64,000 nt of DNA, from NCBI GenBank assembly GCA_024180945.1, contig JAKSGN010000033.1, positions 186,001 to 250,000 of the forward strand, given 5' to 3'. This stretch comes from Macrophomina tecta. Lineage: Eukaryota > Ascomycota > Dothideomycetes > Botryosphaeriales > Botryosphaeriaceae. The notes below the pieces were generated by a model. The model ran no database searches and had not been told where the DNA came from. It saw nothing but the letters and a program-made list of their open reading frames with translations. Made by a program: the position numbers and the translations under genes. The first letter of the stretch is position 1, and each line of letters begins with the position of its first letter. Shown in pieces: positions 1-12,452 of the stretch.

Positions 1-918
1 AGCGGGTCAATCGACTCGGTCATGGGGGCCCTGTTAGGACTCGTTAAAGGCAGCAAGCATCCCGTATCAGTAGCCGTGGCCTCGTACCTCGAGGAGAAAG
101 GCGTCACCGAAGTCCCCGTCACCGACGTTCAGTCACTCCCGGGCAAGGGGGTCGAAGCCTTCATCGACGGCGCCCAGCTCCGCGCCGGAAACTCGCGCTG
201 GCTTAATGTCGAATCAGACCCCGACGTCTCCTCTCTCCTTTCCTCCGGCTTCACCGTCTTCTGCTTCACCGTTGACGGCGTGCTTTCCGCCGTCTACGGC
301 TTGCAAGACGCGCTCCGTCCCGAGGCCCCCTCCCTGATCCAACATCTAGTCTCCCGCGACATCGCCGTCTCACTCGTGAGCGGCGACGACGATGGCGCCG
401 TTCAAGCTGTCGCTGCCCAGCTTGGCATTCTGAGGTCCAACGTCCGCTCCCGCGTCTCCCCGGCCGACAAGCAGGCATACGTCCAATCGCTCCTCGACTC
501 CACACCTTTCCGCCCCACCTCCTTCATCTCCAACAAGAAGAAGCAACCCGGCGCCCCGACCGTTGTCTTCTGCGGCGACGGCACCAACGACAGCCCCGCC
601 CTCGCCACCGCCACCGTCGGCGTCCACATGAGCGGCGGCACCGACGTGGCCGCCAGCGCCGCCGACGCCGTCCTGACCGCCGACTCGCTGCAAGGCCTGC
701 TCGTCCTGCTGAACATCTCGAAGAGCGCCTTCACGCGCATCCGCATGAACTTTGGCTGGAGCTTCGTGTACAACGTCTTTGCGATCCTGCTGGCCGCCGG
801 CGCGTTTCCAGGGGACGTGCGGATTCCGCCGGAGTTTGCGGGGTTGGGCGAGGTGGTGAGTGTGGTGCCGGTTGTGCTGATTGCATGGCAGCTGAGGTTT
901 GTGGAGAGGTGGGTTTGA
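1..918 (+). CDS. P1B-type heavy-metal (copper-like) ATPase, 3' part
   Basis: This is the C-terminal part of a membrane pump that uses ATP to move a heavy metal ion, probably copper, across a membrane. The frame is open from base 1, so the gene starts outside the window; the first ATG at 22 is internal. The SKHP sequence fits the HP motif of the P1B nucleotide-binding domain. GDGTNDSPAL, encoded near 571-600, is the hinge motif of the P domain. The last ~70 residues hold two hydrophobic segments, the first containing WSFVYN, which matches the YN of the copper-pump transmembrane region. The phosphorylated DKTGT site lies upstream and is not visible, so metal specificity is inferred from family resemblance only. 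Confidence 0.88.
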   Translation, partial: SGSIDSVMGALLGLVKGSKHPVSVAVASYLEEKGVTEVPVTDVQSLPGKGVEAFIDGAQLRAGNSRWLNVESDPDVSSLLSSGFTVFCFTVDGVLSAVYGLQDALRPEAPSLIQHLVSRDIAVSLVSGDDDGAVQAVAAQLGILRSNVRSRVSPADKQAYVQSLLDSTPFRPTSFISNKKKQPGAPTVVFCGDGTNDSPALATATVGVHMSGGTDVAASAADAVLTADSLQGLLVLLNISKSAFTRIRMNFGWSFVYNVFAILLAAGAFPGDVRIPPEFAGLGEVVSVVPVVLIAWQLRFVERWV

Positions 919-2105
919 ATCGAGCAAGAGGATAGGATGTTAGGGGGGAGTGGACGGGAGTATGGAGGATGTGGTGGGTCGGTGGGGAGCCGTGTCTCAC
1001 TCAGCTACGTTGGGTTCTGTGTGCCGCAGCTTTTCGTGTGGTACGGGCCATTTCGCATAAGATGATTCGGTGGGCAGTGCATGGTACTGCCACCTGTCCT
1101 TCTTGTTCTGCTTTTACAATACTGAGTGACTATTCGGCTTCCAGCCGGATTCAGTTTGTAGCCCAATGGTGGGAGGGAAAGCCATTCATTTAGGAATTGA
1201 TTTTTATCAGTCTCTCGCCCTGATAAGCATTGCCCTAGGTTTCAGCTGTAGGTATCTTTCATAGTGCCATTGATCATGAACTCGGGCCGAGAATGTTGAA
1301 CTCCGAGCCAAGCCCTCGAACGGAACAGACTCCTTAGACCCACACAGATAAGGACAAGGAAATTCTTAGTCCAATGATGATGAGGGTTGGTTCAATAGCA
1401 AAACCTCTTTTGAGCCAAGCCAAGTGTAATAGACAAAACTGAACCGGGGTACAGCTCAGAATCCTCCTCCTGGTCAACTTATCTTGATTGCACGTGGTCC
1501 AAAATCATCCCATGAAACCACAAGAGGCTGGTCGTACCATCTCTCCACCTTGAATAAGCTTGGAAGTCTAGGAACCATCATCAAGAACCGGGGTGTCGTT
1601 GCAGGATTGCTTCGTAGAAGCTCTTCGTTGGATTCGGAGGATCAAGCCAACGATGGATATCATTTTCCTCGAGGTCCACATGCGTGTTTTGAAACCGGTC
1701 TTGGATATGCTCAATTTTCTCGTCGACGTTGCTTGATTAGTGATTCAAAAACTCAAAGCGCTGCGACTTGATTACTATCGGGAAAAACTTCGGCGAACCT
1801 CTTCTCCGCGTCGATGGCAGCATCGAGGCTATGTATCCTTTTACGTTCATACAATGCCCGCCGCGAGAATACTCTGACCCGGCGGAGCTCATACCGCACC
1901 GCGGAAAGAAAAGAACATGAAGACGAGAAGCTGATGAAGCGAGCTGATGAAGCATTACAGCTGACAAATCCGTGTCACGCTTGCTGTGCTCTCCCCTCGG
2001 CAACGCAAAGATCTGAGGGGTGCGTACATACATAAGCCCCCGCTTTCAAGCCGAAGTTGACTGCAACACCACCACGCTTCACCGCCGCCGCACCGCATCA
2101 GCACG
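919..2105. other. Intergenic stretch, no gene seen
   Basis: Only short open frames without recognisable domains are present. It should hold the ATPase 3' end and the promoter of the hydrolase gene that begins at 2106. Confidence 0.6.
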
Positions 2106-3113
2106 ATGGAGAACTTCGCGAAGAAAACGTTCACGACCTCCCGGTCCCTGACCTACACCTACTACGACTCGGGCAAGCCAGCCGACGACTCCAAACCCGC
2201 CTTCTTCCTGCTCCACGGCTTCCCGGACAACGCGCACCTCTGGCAGAAGGTTGTCCCGCACCTCCGCTCCCTCCCAAACCGCATCATCATCCCGGACCAA
2301 CTCGGTTATGGCGAGACCTCCAGGCCCACCGACCCATCGCTCCTCAACTCCAAGGCCTTGGTCGCCGACTACGTCGAACTGCTCCGCGCGGAAGCCGTCG
2401 GCAAAATTGTCGTCGTCGGGCACGACTGGGGCTCCTTCACGGCGCAGCGCCTCTGGCTGTGGGCCGGCCCCGACCTGGTCGCCGGCGTCGCCCTGCTCAA
2501 CGTCGCCTACATGGCGCCGTCGCCGCAGCCCTTCGACCTCGCCGCCGCCAACGCCTTCCTCGAGCAGGCCACCGGCTTCCCGCGCTACGCCTACTGGGAG
2601 CTGTTCACAGCGCCCGACGGCCCCGCCATCATCGACGCGCACCTCGAGAGCTTCTGGGTCGCGCTGCACGGCGACCGCGAGCACTGGATGCGCGACCTGT
2701 TCTGCGTGCGCGGCGCATTCCGCGACTTCTTGCTGGCGGACCGCACGGACGTGGAGCTGCGCGAGTATGCGAAGCCCGGGAGGGGATGGAGGGAGGCGTG
2801 GTTGCAGAGCGTGAAGAGCGGCGGGGGGCTGGAGGGCGCGCTGTGCTGATACAGGTCCATGGCGGAGAACCACCACTACGAGGTTGAGAAGGAGATCCCG
2901 AAGGAGCGCCACCCGATCACCGTGCCGACCTTCTTTTTGGGATGCGAGCGGGACGACGTCTGTCTGCCGGCTCTTATTGAGCAGAGCAGGGCGGATGGCT
3001 TGGTCGGGCCGGATTTGAGCGTCAAGATCATCGATTCGGCGCATTGGTGCACCATGGAGAAGCCGGATGAGGTGGGCGAGGCCTTGCATGGCTGGCTGTC
3101 CGCGAAGTTCTGA
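2106..3113 (+). pseudogene. Epoxide-hydrolase-like alpha/beta hydrolase with an in-frame TGA
   Basis: This encodes an alpha/beta-hydrolase of the epoxide hydrolase type, 335 codons long if read through. Visible parts are the oxyanion-hole motif HGFPD (37-41), the nucleophile motif GHDWGS (Asp107), a later acidic residue in CERDD (Asp283 or 284) and the catalytic histidine in SAHW (His313). The frame is interrupted only at codon 248 (2847-2849) by TGA, and it continues in the same frame with YRSMAENHH. Epoxide hydrolases have a Trp-Tyr-Arg motif at this point, so the TGA most simply replaces the TGG for Trp. Without readthrough the product lacks the catalytic His. No valid intron removes the stop. 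It is a recent nonsense allele, a base-calling error or a readthrough case. Confidence 0.8.
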
Positions 3114-4293
3114 GGAATGAGCGAATCATGGAGCGGCGTTTCGAAGTATTTGTGCCATGCCAGCAGCGTTCAGATATTCAAGCCAATCGAGTGTACGAGT
3201 GGTGACATCTCTACATGTATGGACTCGTGGCATGCTGAAATCCCGAGAACCTAATTATCGGCGTAATGATCCTCGGTTAAACACTGACCACAGGGAAGAG
3301 GACCGCAATCCGGGAGCACGTACTGCGATGTAAGGCTTTCACCTACGGCTGACGGAGTCCTGTGTAAGCCTTTCCCCCATGATGTCTTCTCACGTCGTTT
3401 TCAGACACTGATCAGGCAAAGACGTGTGCTTTGAATCTGTTGGCCAATCAGAATCTCCGCACGCCGCACCGACCCGGCGGCAGATCAAGAGACGGCTCGC
3501 TTTTCTGGCAAAGGCATCTCTGGACAAAAACACTGTCGTTCTATTTCAACACACGAGGAAAATCACTTGTATTTCCGGATGTACAGCATGCATGAGCCAA
3601 CTCTTCTCTTCCCGCCATACTTGTTCGACACGTTCTTTTGCCCATTTGGGCCCGTCAAAAAGCGAAAGCGGAACTTTGCCTCAACGCTGACCGGGCTCTC
3701 ATACTACCATGAACCTTCGAGCCCTACATCACCTTGAGGAGATGCGTCCACTGCACTTAATAGATTGCGTGCCCAAGCATGCGGAGCCCTCTGGCTATGA
3801 AGCGGTCCAAGGTTTGCGCGAATTTTCACGGTGGTCTGAGAGACCCCGGTGTATTCTCAACTTCTCCAGGGTTTCGGGTGGTGCTTTTGCAGACAATCAT
3901 GCAGTACAACGATGCGGTTCCTGTAGGAGGATCAGCAATAAGCAATGAGGTAACTACCCAAGTATAAAAGCGGAGCGGATGTTCTAACCCAAAAATGGTC
4001 GTCCAACAGGACCCGCTTCCAAGTTTCGGGCCGGTAGACCTGGGGGCCAAAATCCTACGCATACCTGTTTGGGGTAGTGAGCTTATGCCCCTTTCTGTAT
4101 GGTGGATCCAACTGTGTTGTTTTCTTGAATCTCTCCAATAAAAACACCTCGTTTGAGGTGTCTAACCATGAAACCGCGCGTCACTCAAGAACGAGTGTAC
4201 GTCTCTTCCGCACTACAAGAACAGCAAGCTTTGCCCCCACGATGAGGCGCATCAATAGCCCCAACTCTGCTTCCTCGCTTCCCCTCCACCAAC
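3114..4293. other. Intergenic stretch, no gene seen
   Basis: Small open frames here have no recognisable similarity. A TATAAAA sequence lies at about 3964, some 330 bp before the next start codon. Confidence 0.55.
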
Positions 4294-5394
4294 ATGATGG
4301 CAGGCGGGCTGCAGCCATGGCTGAGGAGCCTCGCCGTCCTCACGCTGGCCGCAGGCCTTAACGCCACGCCTCTCCACCGCCGCGCCGGTGTCGTGCCTTC
4401 GCTCTCCGGCGACGCAGCCATCATGGGCCCGGTGGGCAATAGCACGTACCCCCGCGCCAACTTCCTCTCCGACGGCTCAATCATTGGCGCATTCAGTGCC
4501 TTCGACGACAATCCCTCGACCGGCGCGCGCGAATCCATCATCACCCTCGCCCGCTCCACCGATTCAGGCACCAGCTGGACGACCATCGGCACCGCCGCGC
4601 GCGGCCCCACCGCCACGACCGACATCGACAACCCCTACGTCCTGCAGCTGCCCTCCGGCCGGCTGCTCGTGGCCTACCGCAACCACGACCGCGTCTCTGC
4701 CGACGCGTGGAGCTACTACCGCCTCACCGTCTCGTACTCGGACAACAACGGCGTCGACTGGGAATACCTCAGCACGCCGGCGCAGGACTCGGACGCCGTG
4801 ACGGGCGACTGGGAGCCCTTCCTGCGCATGGCCGACGATGGCACGACGCTGCAGCTGTACTACTCGCGCGAGAACAGCGACGCGGACCAGGACAGCCTGC
4901 TGCGGACCTCGTCCGACGGCGGCGTGACGTGGTCCGATCCGACCACCATCGGCGGCGCGGAGCTGACCACCGCCCGCGACGGCATGCTCGGCGTCGCGAA
5001 GACCGCGGCAGGCGACCTCATCGCCGTCTTCGAGACGGAGACGGGCGGCGGGTCGTTCCACATTGAGGCTGTGACGAGCAAGGACGACGGCGCGACGTGG
5101 GAGGATCGGCGGGTCGTGTATCAGCCGGACGACTCGGCGAAAGGGGCTGCGGCGCCGCAGGTGGCCAATGTGGGCGGGACGCTGGTCGTGAGCTTCCAGA
5201 CAGATGAGGATGGGGGGGACTATGCGGGAAAGCTGGTGACGAGCGGCGACGACGGGCAGACGTGGGATAACAAGATCACGTTCATGCCCGCGCTGGGGCA
5301 GTGGGCCGGGCTGTTAGCGTTGGATGACAGCAGCTTCTTGGCTATGGCGGCGAATGACGGGACGGCCAAGGCGCAGAAAGTCGTGCTGAGTTGA
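4294..5394 (+). CDS. Secreted sialidase-fold Asp-box protein, probable GH93 exo-arabinanase
   Basis: This is a 366-residue intronless secreted protein with an N-terminal hydrophobic signal of roughly 25 residues. Five Asp-box (S-x-D-x-G-x-x-W type) repeats are visible at residues 88-95, 148-156, 206-213, 262-269 and 317-324, which predicts a bladed beta-propeller. Conserved stretches such as WEPFLR, YYSREN and ARDGM, together with the length, fit fungal glycoside hydrolase family 93, whose known members release arabinobiose from arabinan. The family call rests on my recollection of these motifs; a plain BNR/sialidase-like protein is the alternative. A run of 20 A residues lies 105 bp after the stop. 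Confidence 0.72.
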   Translation: MMAGGLQPWLRSLAVLTLAAGLNATPLHRRAGVVPSLSGDAAIMGPVGNSTYPRANFLSDGSIIGAFSAFDDNPSTGARESIITLARSTDSGTSWTTIGTAARGPTATTDIDNPYVLQLPSGRLLVAYRNHDRVSADAWSYYRLTVSYSDNNGVDWEYLSTPAQDSDAVTGDWEPFLRMADDGTTLQLYYSRENSDADQDSLLRTSSDGGVTWSDPTTIGGAELTTARDGMLGVAKTAAGDLIAVFETETGGGSFHIEAVTSKDDGATWEDRRVVYQPDDSAKGAAAPQVANVGGTLVVSFQTDEDGGDYAGKLVTSGDDGQTWDNKITFMPALGQWAGLLALDDSSFLAMAANDGTAKAQKVVLS

Positions 5395-5499
5395 AAAGGG
5401 CTCCGTCCCAGGGGTGGCGCCGTTTAGGGATTCTGCATACTCATACGTGTTCGGGGCCGGCGCTCTTTGTATTATTGAAGCGGAAGTATAAGTTCAAGC

Positions 5500-5519
5500 A
5501 AAAAAAAAAAAAAAAAAAA
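5500..5519 (+). repeat. A20 homopolymer tract
   Basis: Twenty consecutive A residues lie in the presumed 3' UTR of the Asp-box gene. It is one of four plus-strand A tracts of 19-25 bases in the first 21 kb. Confidence 0.9.
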
Positions 5520-6340
5520 TACGTGCGAGGCTTAATTTCATCATCAACGTTGAAACAGGATTTAAAAATTTACAGGTACAGACTGTTTTAAGCGACAAGG
5601 CAACCGTCTACATCAATGCAATCCTATTCAGATCCGTATATCTTCAGGTCAGGCGTATGAGTTGAGTCCATGTGAGTGGCATGCATGAGCGTGTTATCGC
5701 ATCTTTCGTAGTCTTGAATCGGAAGTAGTCGGCCGTATTGTAAATGTAGGCTTTCCGCTGCTAGCCAATCACATCCCCCGAATTTTGCCGATGGACGTGG
5801 CCAAAAGCTCAAGCATGCCCGCCTGATATCACCCTAAGGGGGCTCTGCAAAACGTAATAGTACTGTTAGGCCTCGGATGAAGCGCCAGTGGTGGACATCA
5901 AAACTCTCCGGATAAAGCTCGAACCCCGCCTTCGTACTATGCCTTTTAGCCGACTATTGCGCCTCGAACTTAGCCGCTCAAGAATGTAGGTGATCATGTC
6001 CTTAATAGATGGGCCTGAAACACTTCGGAAGGACGGCGCACCACACTGGAGCCAATGATCGTTGGCCGTATTCCGTATTTTTGTGTTGAAACATGGTCCC
6101 ACCGCTACGGTATTGAGAGCGACGCCCGTACTATCTCGTAGCACTTGCGTTCGTTTCAATGCCAGCCATGCGGCTCCGACGGGAATTAAGCCATAGTGCA
6201 TGTCCGCGGCCGCTGAAGTCATCAGTATAAATGCTGCTTGACTTGCTCGCATCTAGTGCTATCAACCATTGAACCTCATCTGCCATTTGAAAAGCCGGCC
6301 TTTCGTCCTCTACCAACACTTCTTTCTCTCATTCACCAAA
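5520..6340. other. Intergenic region upstream of xylanase
   Basis: No convincing gene is visible. A TATAAAT sequence at 6226-6232, about 109 bp before the xylanase ATG, is the likely core promoter. Confidence 0.5.
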
Positions 6341-7437
<1,097 letters not shown>

Positions 7438-8714
7438 GGAGGACGAGGAGTGTAGATGGTTTCGGTTCTTGTATGTATAGAAGAGCGATGAGCTGGTAAA
7501 TAGCTGATCGTTCTCTTTTGATCATCGCCCTTATCTGTGTAGCACTACAGAAATAAATATATATATTTATATATATATCACGCCCGTGTAAACGCTTGAC
7601 GGTTTATCAGCACCTTCCAAAGCCTATTAGAAAATAGATATGAGCTCCACTTGTGAGCGGAATATCATGCGTATAGTAGAGCGGGCTAATGCCTATTGAT
7701 AGAGATATCTGTTCTGATTGGCGCGTTATTTTCGGAGAGAGTTTATATAAAGAAAGATGTGGTGATGGCCGACGTGACTCTCAGGGTTTCGCAGGCTGCA
7801 GGTTCTGGTTGGCTGCCGCGAGCAACGTCGTGGTGTTGAGCTTATAATCATGTGCATCTCGCTTCCTCGTCTTACCGTTTACTTTGCATGCTGCGACAGG
7901 CGGGAGCAAAAGAGCGGGACATGATTTACTACATTGAACAATTCCAATACCAAATCTTCTGCATTCACTCTATAAGTTCAACTTAACCTCCGAACCTTTC
8001 TATTTTCGAGATCAACATGAAAGGAGGTTTAGTCCCATTCGACATTCGGGTGTTTCAAAGGCACTAATGAATAACAGGGCAAGGCCCGTGATGAATAGAA
8101 GAAACTTATAGATTTTGTACCAGTATTTATCGGGACAGGGAATGATTGTAGATTTGGTTCTTCTCTGTAAAAAAAATTGTAGAAAAAGAGCGTGGGGGTT
8201 GTTACTCCAACAATAAAAGTGTGAAGAAGATACTGCAAGATAAATTGGTTCCTGTGTAGTATCTGACTTCCACGCTGTACCTGGGGAGTGTAAGTGACGC
8301 TACAAATATGAATAAGAGCACCAAGACGCCAATTTAAAAAAAAAAAAAAAAAAAATAGAAAGTAGTTGCTAATTGTGTCGCCCGAATGAACAAAATTGTT
8401 TTTCTTGGTGAGGGATTATAGAGAACGATGAGTGGATAGGCACAGCAGTTTCACGAAAAGTATATGGGTTTGGGTCACGGTCCAAATCGGGCGCAAAAGC
8501 CATTTTCGGAGACAGGACATTCGAGATTGACTTCATGACAAGGAATGCTATTTAGTCCTGTTCCGCATGTTGTAAAAATGGCATTTATAAAGCGGAGGGA
8601 CGGCACAGAAAGAGAAATAGGCAACAGCTGCGAGAGACCACCAGGAAAGTTGTCAGGAAATTAGTGTAGACTCTTACTATGTTCCTGCCGTAGGTCTAAT
8701 ACTGGCGATCAGGT
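7438..8714. other. Intergenic stretch with AT-rich tracts
   Basis: Between the convergent xylanase and SDR genes there is no supported gene. It contains an alternating TA-rich tract around 7553-7580 and an A20 run at 8336-8355. Confidence 0.6.
8336..8355 (+). repeat. A20 homopolymer tract
   Basis: Twenty consecutive A residues in the intergenic region downstream of the SDR gene. Confidence 0.9.
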
Positions 8715-9656
8715 TCAGAAAACCATTCTAATCTTAAGCTTATCCTTCTCGATGATCTCGTCTTTCTGTTCCATGAGCTCTTCCATATCCCATGTACAGC
8801 TCACGTATCTCCCGCTCAGCCACTCCCTGCGCTCAGCAGCCAACCATCCAATTGTATCACCAGCTACATCCGGACGATCAGGCAGCTTATCACGCACCTC
8901 CTTAGCCGTATGCTCTGTTATCTTCGTCTTGATCGCACCGGGGTTGACACAAAATGCCAAAAGCCCCTGATCACCATATTCCAGCTGCAGGGACTCGGTC
9001 CACCTCAAGACCGCGAGCTTTGAACTCCGATAACTCGCGCTCCCAGGCCGAGCGCTCAATGCGCCTGAGGAGGCCACGTTGATCATCGTGCACAAGGCGC
9101 CGGTGCTTGCTCGAGCTGAGAGCTGCACGGGGAGGAAGGCGCGCGCCATGTTGATGAGCCCGCGCACGTTGACCTCCCACGTCCGCCAGCTCACGTCCGG
9201 GTCCGACTCGAGGAGCGGCTTGTAGGGTTCCATGTGCGCGGCGTTGTTGACGACGACGTCCAGACGGCCGCCAAACGCCTGCGACACGGCGTCGCGCATT
9301 GCTTGCACGCTGTCCTGCCGCGCGATGTCGACGGTGCAGCTCAGGACCGCGGGCTCTGCGCGTCCGGCCTGCGCTGCGGCCAGCTTCAGTCCGGCGGTGA
9401 GGTCGTCCGACACCCCATGCAGATCGGCTACCGCGATGGCGGACGCTCCTGCGCGCGCAAAGGCCGTGGCGGTGGCGTAACCGACTCCGTCCGCCCACGC
9501 GGCGCCGGTGATCAGGACGTGTTTTCCCGCGAGGTTGAGCTTTAGTGGCGAAATGTAGTCGTAAGACGTGGAGTGGCGTGTGGCCGTGAAGGAGCCGCCA
9601 GAGAGGTCTCTTGCGGACGACATCAGTGATCCGTTGTAGCTGGCGGAAGAGCGCAC
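8715..9656 (-). CDS. Short-chain dehydrogenase/reductase (classical SDR)
   Basis: This is an NAD(P)-dependent oxidoreductase of the classical SDR family, up to 313 aa in a single exon. The cofactor-binding glycine motif is TGAAWADGVG (50-59), with a longer spacing between Thr and the last Gly than usual. The NNAA motif is at 137-140. The catalytic Ser is in NVASSG (196/197), and Tyr209 and Lys213 form the YxxxK pair in SYRSSK. The start is uncertain: Met12 is an alternative and would remove a low-complexity leader. It is convergent with the xylanase and precedes the 10-19 kb group of membrane and redox genes. The substrate cannot be inferred. Confidence 0.85.
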   Translation of the reverse strand: MRSSASYNGSLMSSARDLSGGSFTATRHSTSYDYISPLKLNLAGKHVLITGAAWADGVGYATATAFARAGASAIAVADLHGVSDDLTAGLKLAAAQAGRAEPAVLSCTVDIARQDSVQAMRDAVSQAFGGRLDVVVNNAAHMEPYKPLLESDPDVSWRTWEVNVRGLINMARAFLPVQLSARASTGALCTMINVASSGALSARPGSASYRSSKLAVLRWTESLQLEYGDQGLLAFCVNPGAIKTKITEHTAKEVRDKLPDRPDVAGDTIGWLAAERREWLSGRYVSCTWDMEELMEQKDEIIEKDKLKIRMVF

Positions 9657-10125
9657 AGCGCAGTGACCCGGAGAACGAAGATATGCGATCGAGGGACTGC
9701 GGCGTCGTGTAACTAAGTACGAACCGAGGTTGTGCGAATGCGGAGACGTGATGGTGTTTTCTCATCCGCTGAAATCTCCGCCCGAAGAACCGCCGGGTTG
9801 TTGTCTTGGGCAGATCAATAATGCCACGCAGACACATCATCGGCGTTCCCCTCTTTTACTGCGTACGCGAGAACGGAACAAGCAGGAACGTGGCCCACGT
9901 CTTCCCCAAAGCTCGGATCGGCTTGGTGACCGGGGTCGGCGGAGGGGCTCCAAGCACTTAACACGGGATACGACTGGAAGGTCTCGTTGTCAGCTGTCGC
10001 AGTGGTGGAACTGGAAGGATGCCGCAGTATGACCACGGGGAAGACCGTCCAGGATCAGACGATCAAACGGACTCGCTTCTTGGACCAGCCACCTACCTCT
10101 TCGTGCACCGCGGCGGCTGGTCTCT
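9657..10125. other. Intergenic stretch between SDR and 7TM gene
   Basis: No gene supported. It should contain the SDR promoter and the 3' end of the minus-strand 7TM gene. Confidence 0.5.
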
Positions 10126-11507
10126 CTACTTCCATCTCTCGCTTCGAACGTCCACCTCCTGCTCCTTCAAGATGTACTTCTGGCTCTCCGCGTCCCCTTG
10201 GAAATGCGATCCATCGTTACTCCGTGCCTGCGCAATGTTCTCGTCGCCAGCATATATCGTCCCTCCCTGTGCAGTCACATTCGTGATTCCCATGTCCGAT
10301 AGCTCCATAGGATCTCTCCGCCGCTTCGACGTTCGCCACGTTTTCCACGTCATGAAGGGAGAGTTGTCCGCGGCATATTTGCTGGATCCGTTGCGCGATT
10401 GCGCCCACGGAAGAAGGCGGACCAGAGGCCGGAATGTTGCGATGGAGGCCGCAGCCAGGGCCAAGCACATTTCGGCCCATGTCCAGACGGCAATCGGGAT
10501 GAAGATGTCTGCAGTCGGGTCAGCCCAAGCAAATCCATGGACAGCCGGAAAGCGTACAGAGAACATCAACCTGGGCGGCGTAACCGATAATGCTTTTCAA
10601 GCGAATGATGTTCGCGATGCTCGCACTGCCCGAGTTTTAGCGTGTTGTGGTTGTGGCGAGAAGGGCCCACATACAAAACACCCATGCCAAGCACAAACAG
10701 GGTCGATATCTTGACCGCCGTCCTCATCTGGAGCCTCCACACCATAGGGGCCAGTGCCAACGCGTAATACCAGTCCAGAATCAGGTTGACCGCACAATAA
10801 ACGTAGACCCCTGTCGCGACGCCGTTTCTGTCCGCGCAGTGGCCTGTTGTCATGGTTGGCGTCCAATACTTCTGGGGCTACCGCAATTGTCAGTTGCGCT
10901 GTGCGAGGCTAAGGGAAAGCCGCCTGACATACAGGGGTGCACTGGAAAAGCAGAGCAAAGAACTCGTATGTCCCGATAATCACGTTCACTGCAATAGATG
11001 CGAGGGTGACGCGCTTCATGGTCGCACTGCTCTGGCCGATGATGCGCAGTTGCAAGAGCGCGATGGATAGCTTCGTAATCACCATGGCCTGCGTGTAGAG
11101 CACCTGTGCTAGCACAAGATACTACTGGGCTCAGTCCATGTCTCGGCTTTGGATCGAGGAGCATATACCTTGGCGCCCGTGTAAAATGTTTGGATCGACA
11201 GCTCCGCCGTCTTGCGGCCAAATCCTCCCTCGTTGATGCTGAAAACGATCATGATAGTCATAGCGAGATATCCAGCCTGTCCAAGGTCAGCAGAGTGGTG
11301 ATTTTCGACCCGGAATCTGCCCTCCCCTACCAATCCGGCCAGCAGCAGCCAATCGTCACTGCTGAATTGCAACTGCAGCCGCGTGCGCACAAAACACCTC
11401 AGCGCGACAAAGACCACCGAAACTGCGAACATGGCCACGCACGAAGCGCGGACGTGTTTTTGCTCATCATTAAGCCGGTAGTCTTTTGGGTCCACTGCAG
11501 CCGACAT
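10126..11507 (-). CDS. Fungal rhodopsin-like 7TM integral membrane protein (six exons)
   Basis: This is a seven-helix membrane protein of the large fungal rhodopsin-like (PTH11-related) family, which lacks retinal-opsin function and is of unknown ligand. Model: complement(join(10126..10508, 10558..10625, 10675..10877, 10933..11103, 11169..11276, 11331..11507)), 369 aa. All five introns are GT..AG, 49-65 nt, most with a branch-point-like motif, and phases agree. Family marks are DDWLLLAG after helix 2, FGRKTAEL, LLQLRI, FQCTP before intron 3, GHC, and ATFRPLVR near the last helix, followed by a hydrophilic tail. There is no N-terminal CFEM cysteine module. Intron 1 is a multiple of three without stops, so its retention would add 18 residues. 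The donor of the fifth intron is the least certain boundary. Confidence 0.82.
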
Positions 11508-12452
11508 CGTAGGCGATTGGGAGGGGAATAGGTCCACGCCGGGACCGCCCAGCAAGCAAACCCCCATAGGACGATCGTCTGGACCTGCAGTTATATTGTA
11601 TTCGAAGCAATCCTTGGCATGTGCGCCGCCCGAGTCAGTCTTCATGCGCGCTCAGTCATGATGGGCGCCTCCACTAGCCGCCTTGCCTCTGGCGCGCCAA
11701 GTCGGCCGCCCGTTTCCTCTTTCCGCGAGTGGCCATCTCGCAGCTTATACGCGTGGACTACCCTTTCGGGGCAAGCGGGCTTGCAATCCTCGCCTTCTGT
11801 TGGAGAGGACTCGGAGGTACATCCGCCGCCGCGAGGAGTGGGCCAATCGGCTCGCTCATTATGTCTCACAACGAGTCAGCCACGTGGAAAAGGCTTGGCT
11901 AAAACATATGTACATACAAACTACGCGTAGATCACGGCTGAATGAACAACCTTTGGCCAGCGTCCGCAGAGGTGGCGTTTCGTAACCGGATCCCTTTCCG
12001 CTGATGTCCAACGGTCCTGCCGGAGGGGACGAAAGGGAGGTTGTGGCAGCAGGATTGGAAAAAGTGGTCTCGAGATAGATGCATAAGTGTCAAATCATCT
12101 GCGGCATTGAAAACACGCCAAGCGCATTGCTAACCCCCCCAAAGCCCCTGTTCAGATACGGCACCCTGAGCGGTCCCTGCGGTAGACACTATCCCCGCCG
12201 TAAATCTCACGCTAACTCCGAGGCTCTCGCGTTGATCATTGTAGTGCAGCTACTGAGTATTAGAATCTGATTGGACCGTCGAATATTTCTATCATCCTCT
12301 AGCCATATATCTGGACGTGTGTCCGATCGATGTGCTTCCTCTGTCCTGGGCCTCTTCCGTCAAGGCAGTTCCAGTGCGACACATACTTGTTCTCAACCAA
12401 GCAGCTATGCAGAACCATAACACCGTCCGTCCATGCGCCTCTGCGACGTGGA
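11508..12452. other. Intergenic stretch, no gene seen
   Basis: This is the upstream region of the 7TM gene and the downstream side of the RTA1-like gene. I see no recognisable coding signal. Confidence 0.5.

Noticed and set aside
2811..2854. A possible 44-nt intron removing the TGA of the hydrolase
   Set aside because: It has GT and AG but its removal shifts the frame and deletes the conserved region; a 12-nt GT..AG inside it is too short.
2079..3089. 336-codon minus-strand open frame opposite the epoxide hydrolase
   Set aside because: It is the shadow of a GC-rich gene; the plus-strand frame has all hydrolase motifs and this one has none.
10019..10714. 231-codon plus-strand frame over the 7TM gene
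   Set aside because: The minus strand gives a six-exon model with family motifs and consistent phases; this frame has no similarity.
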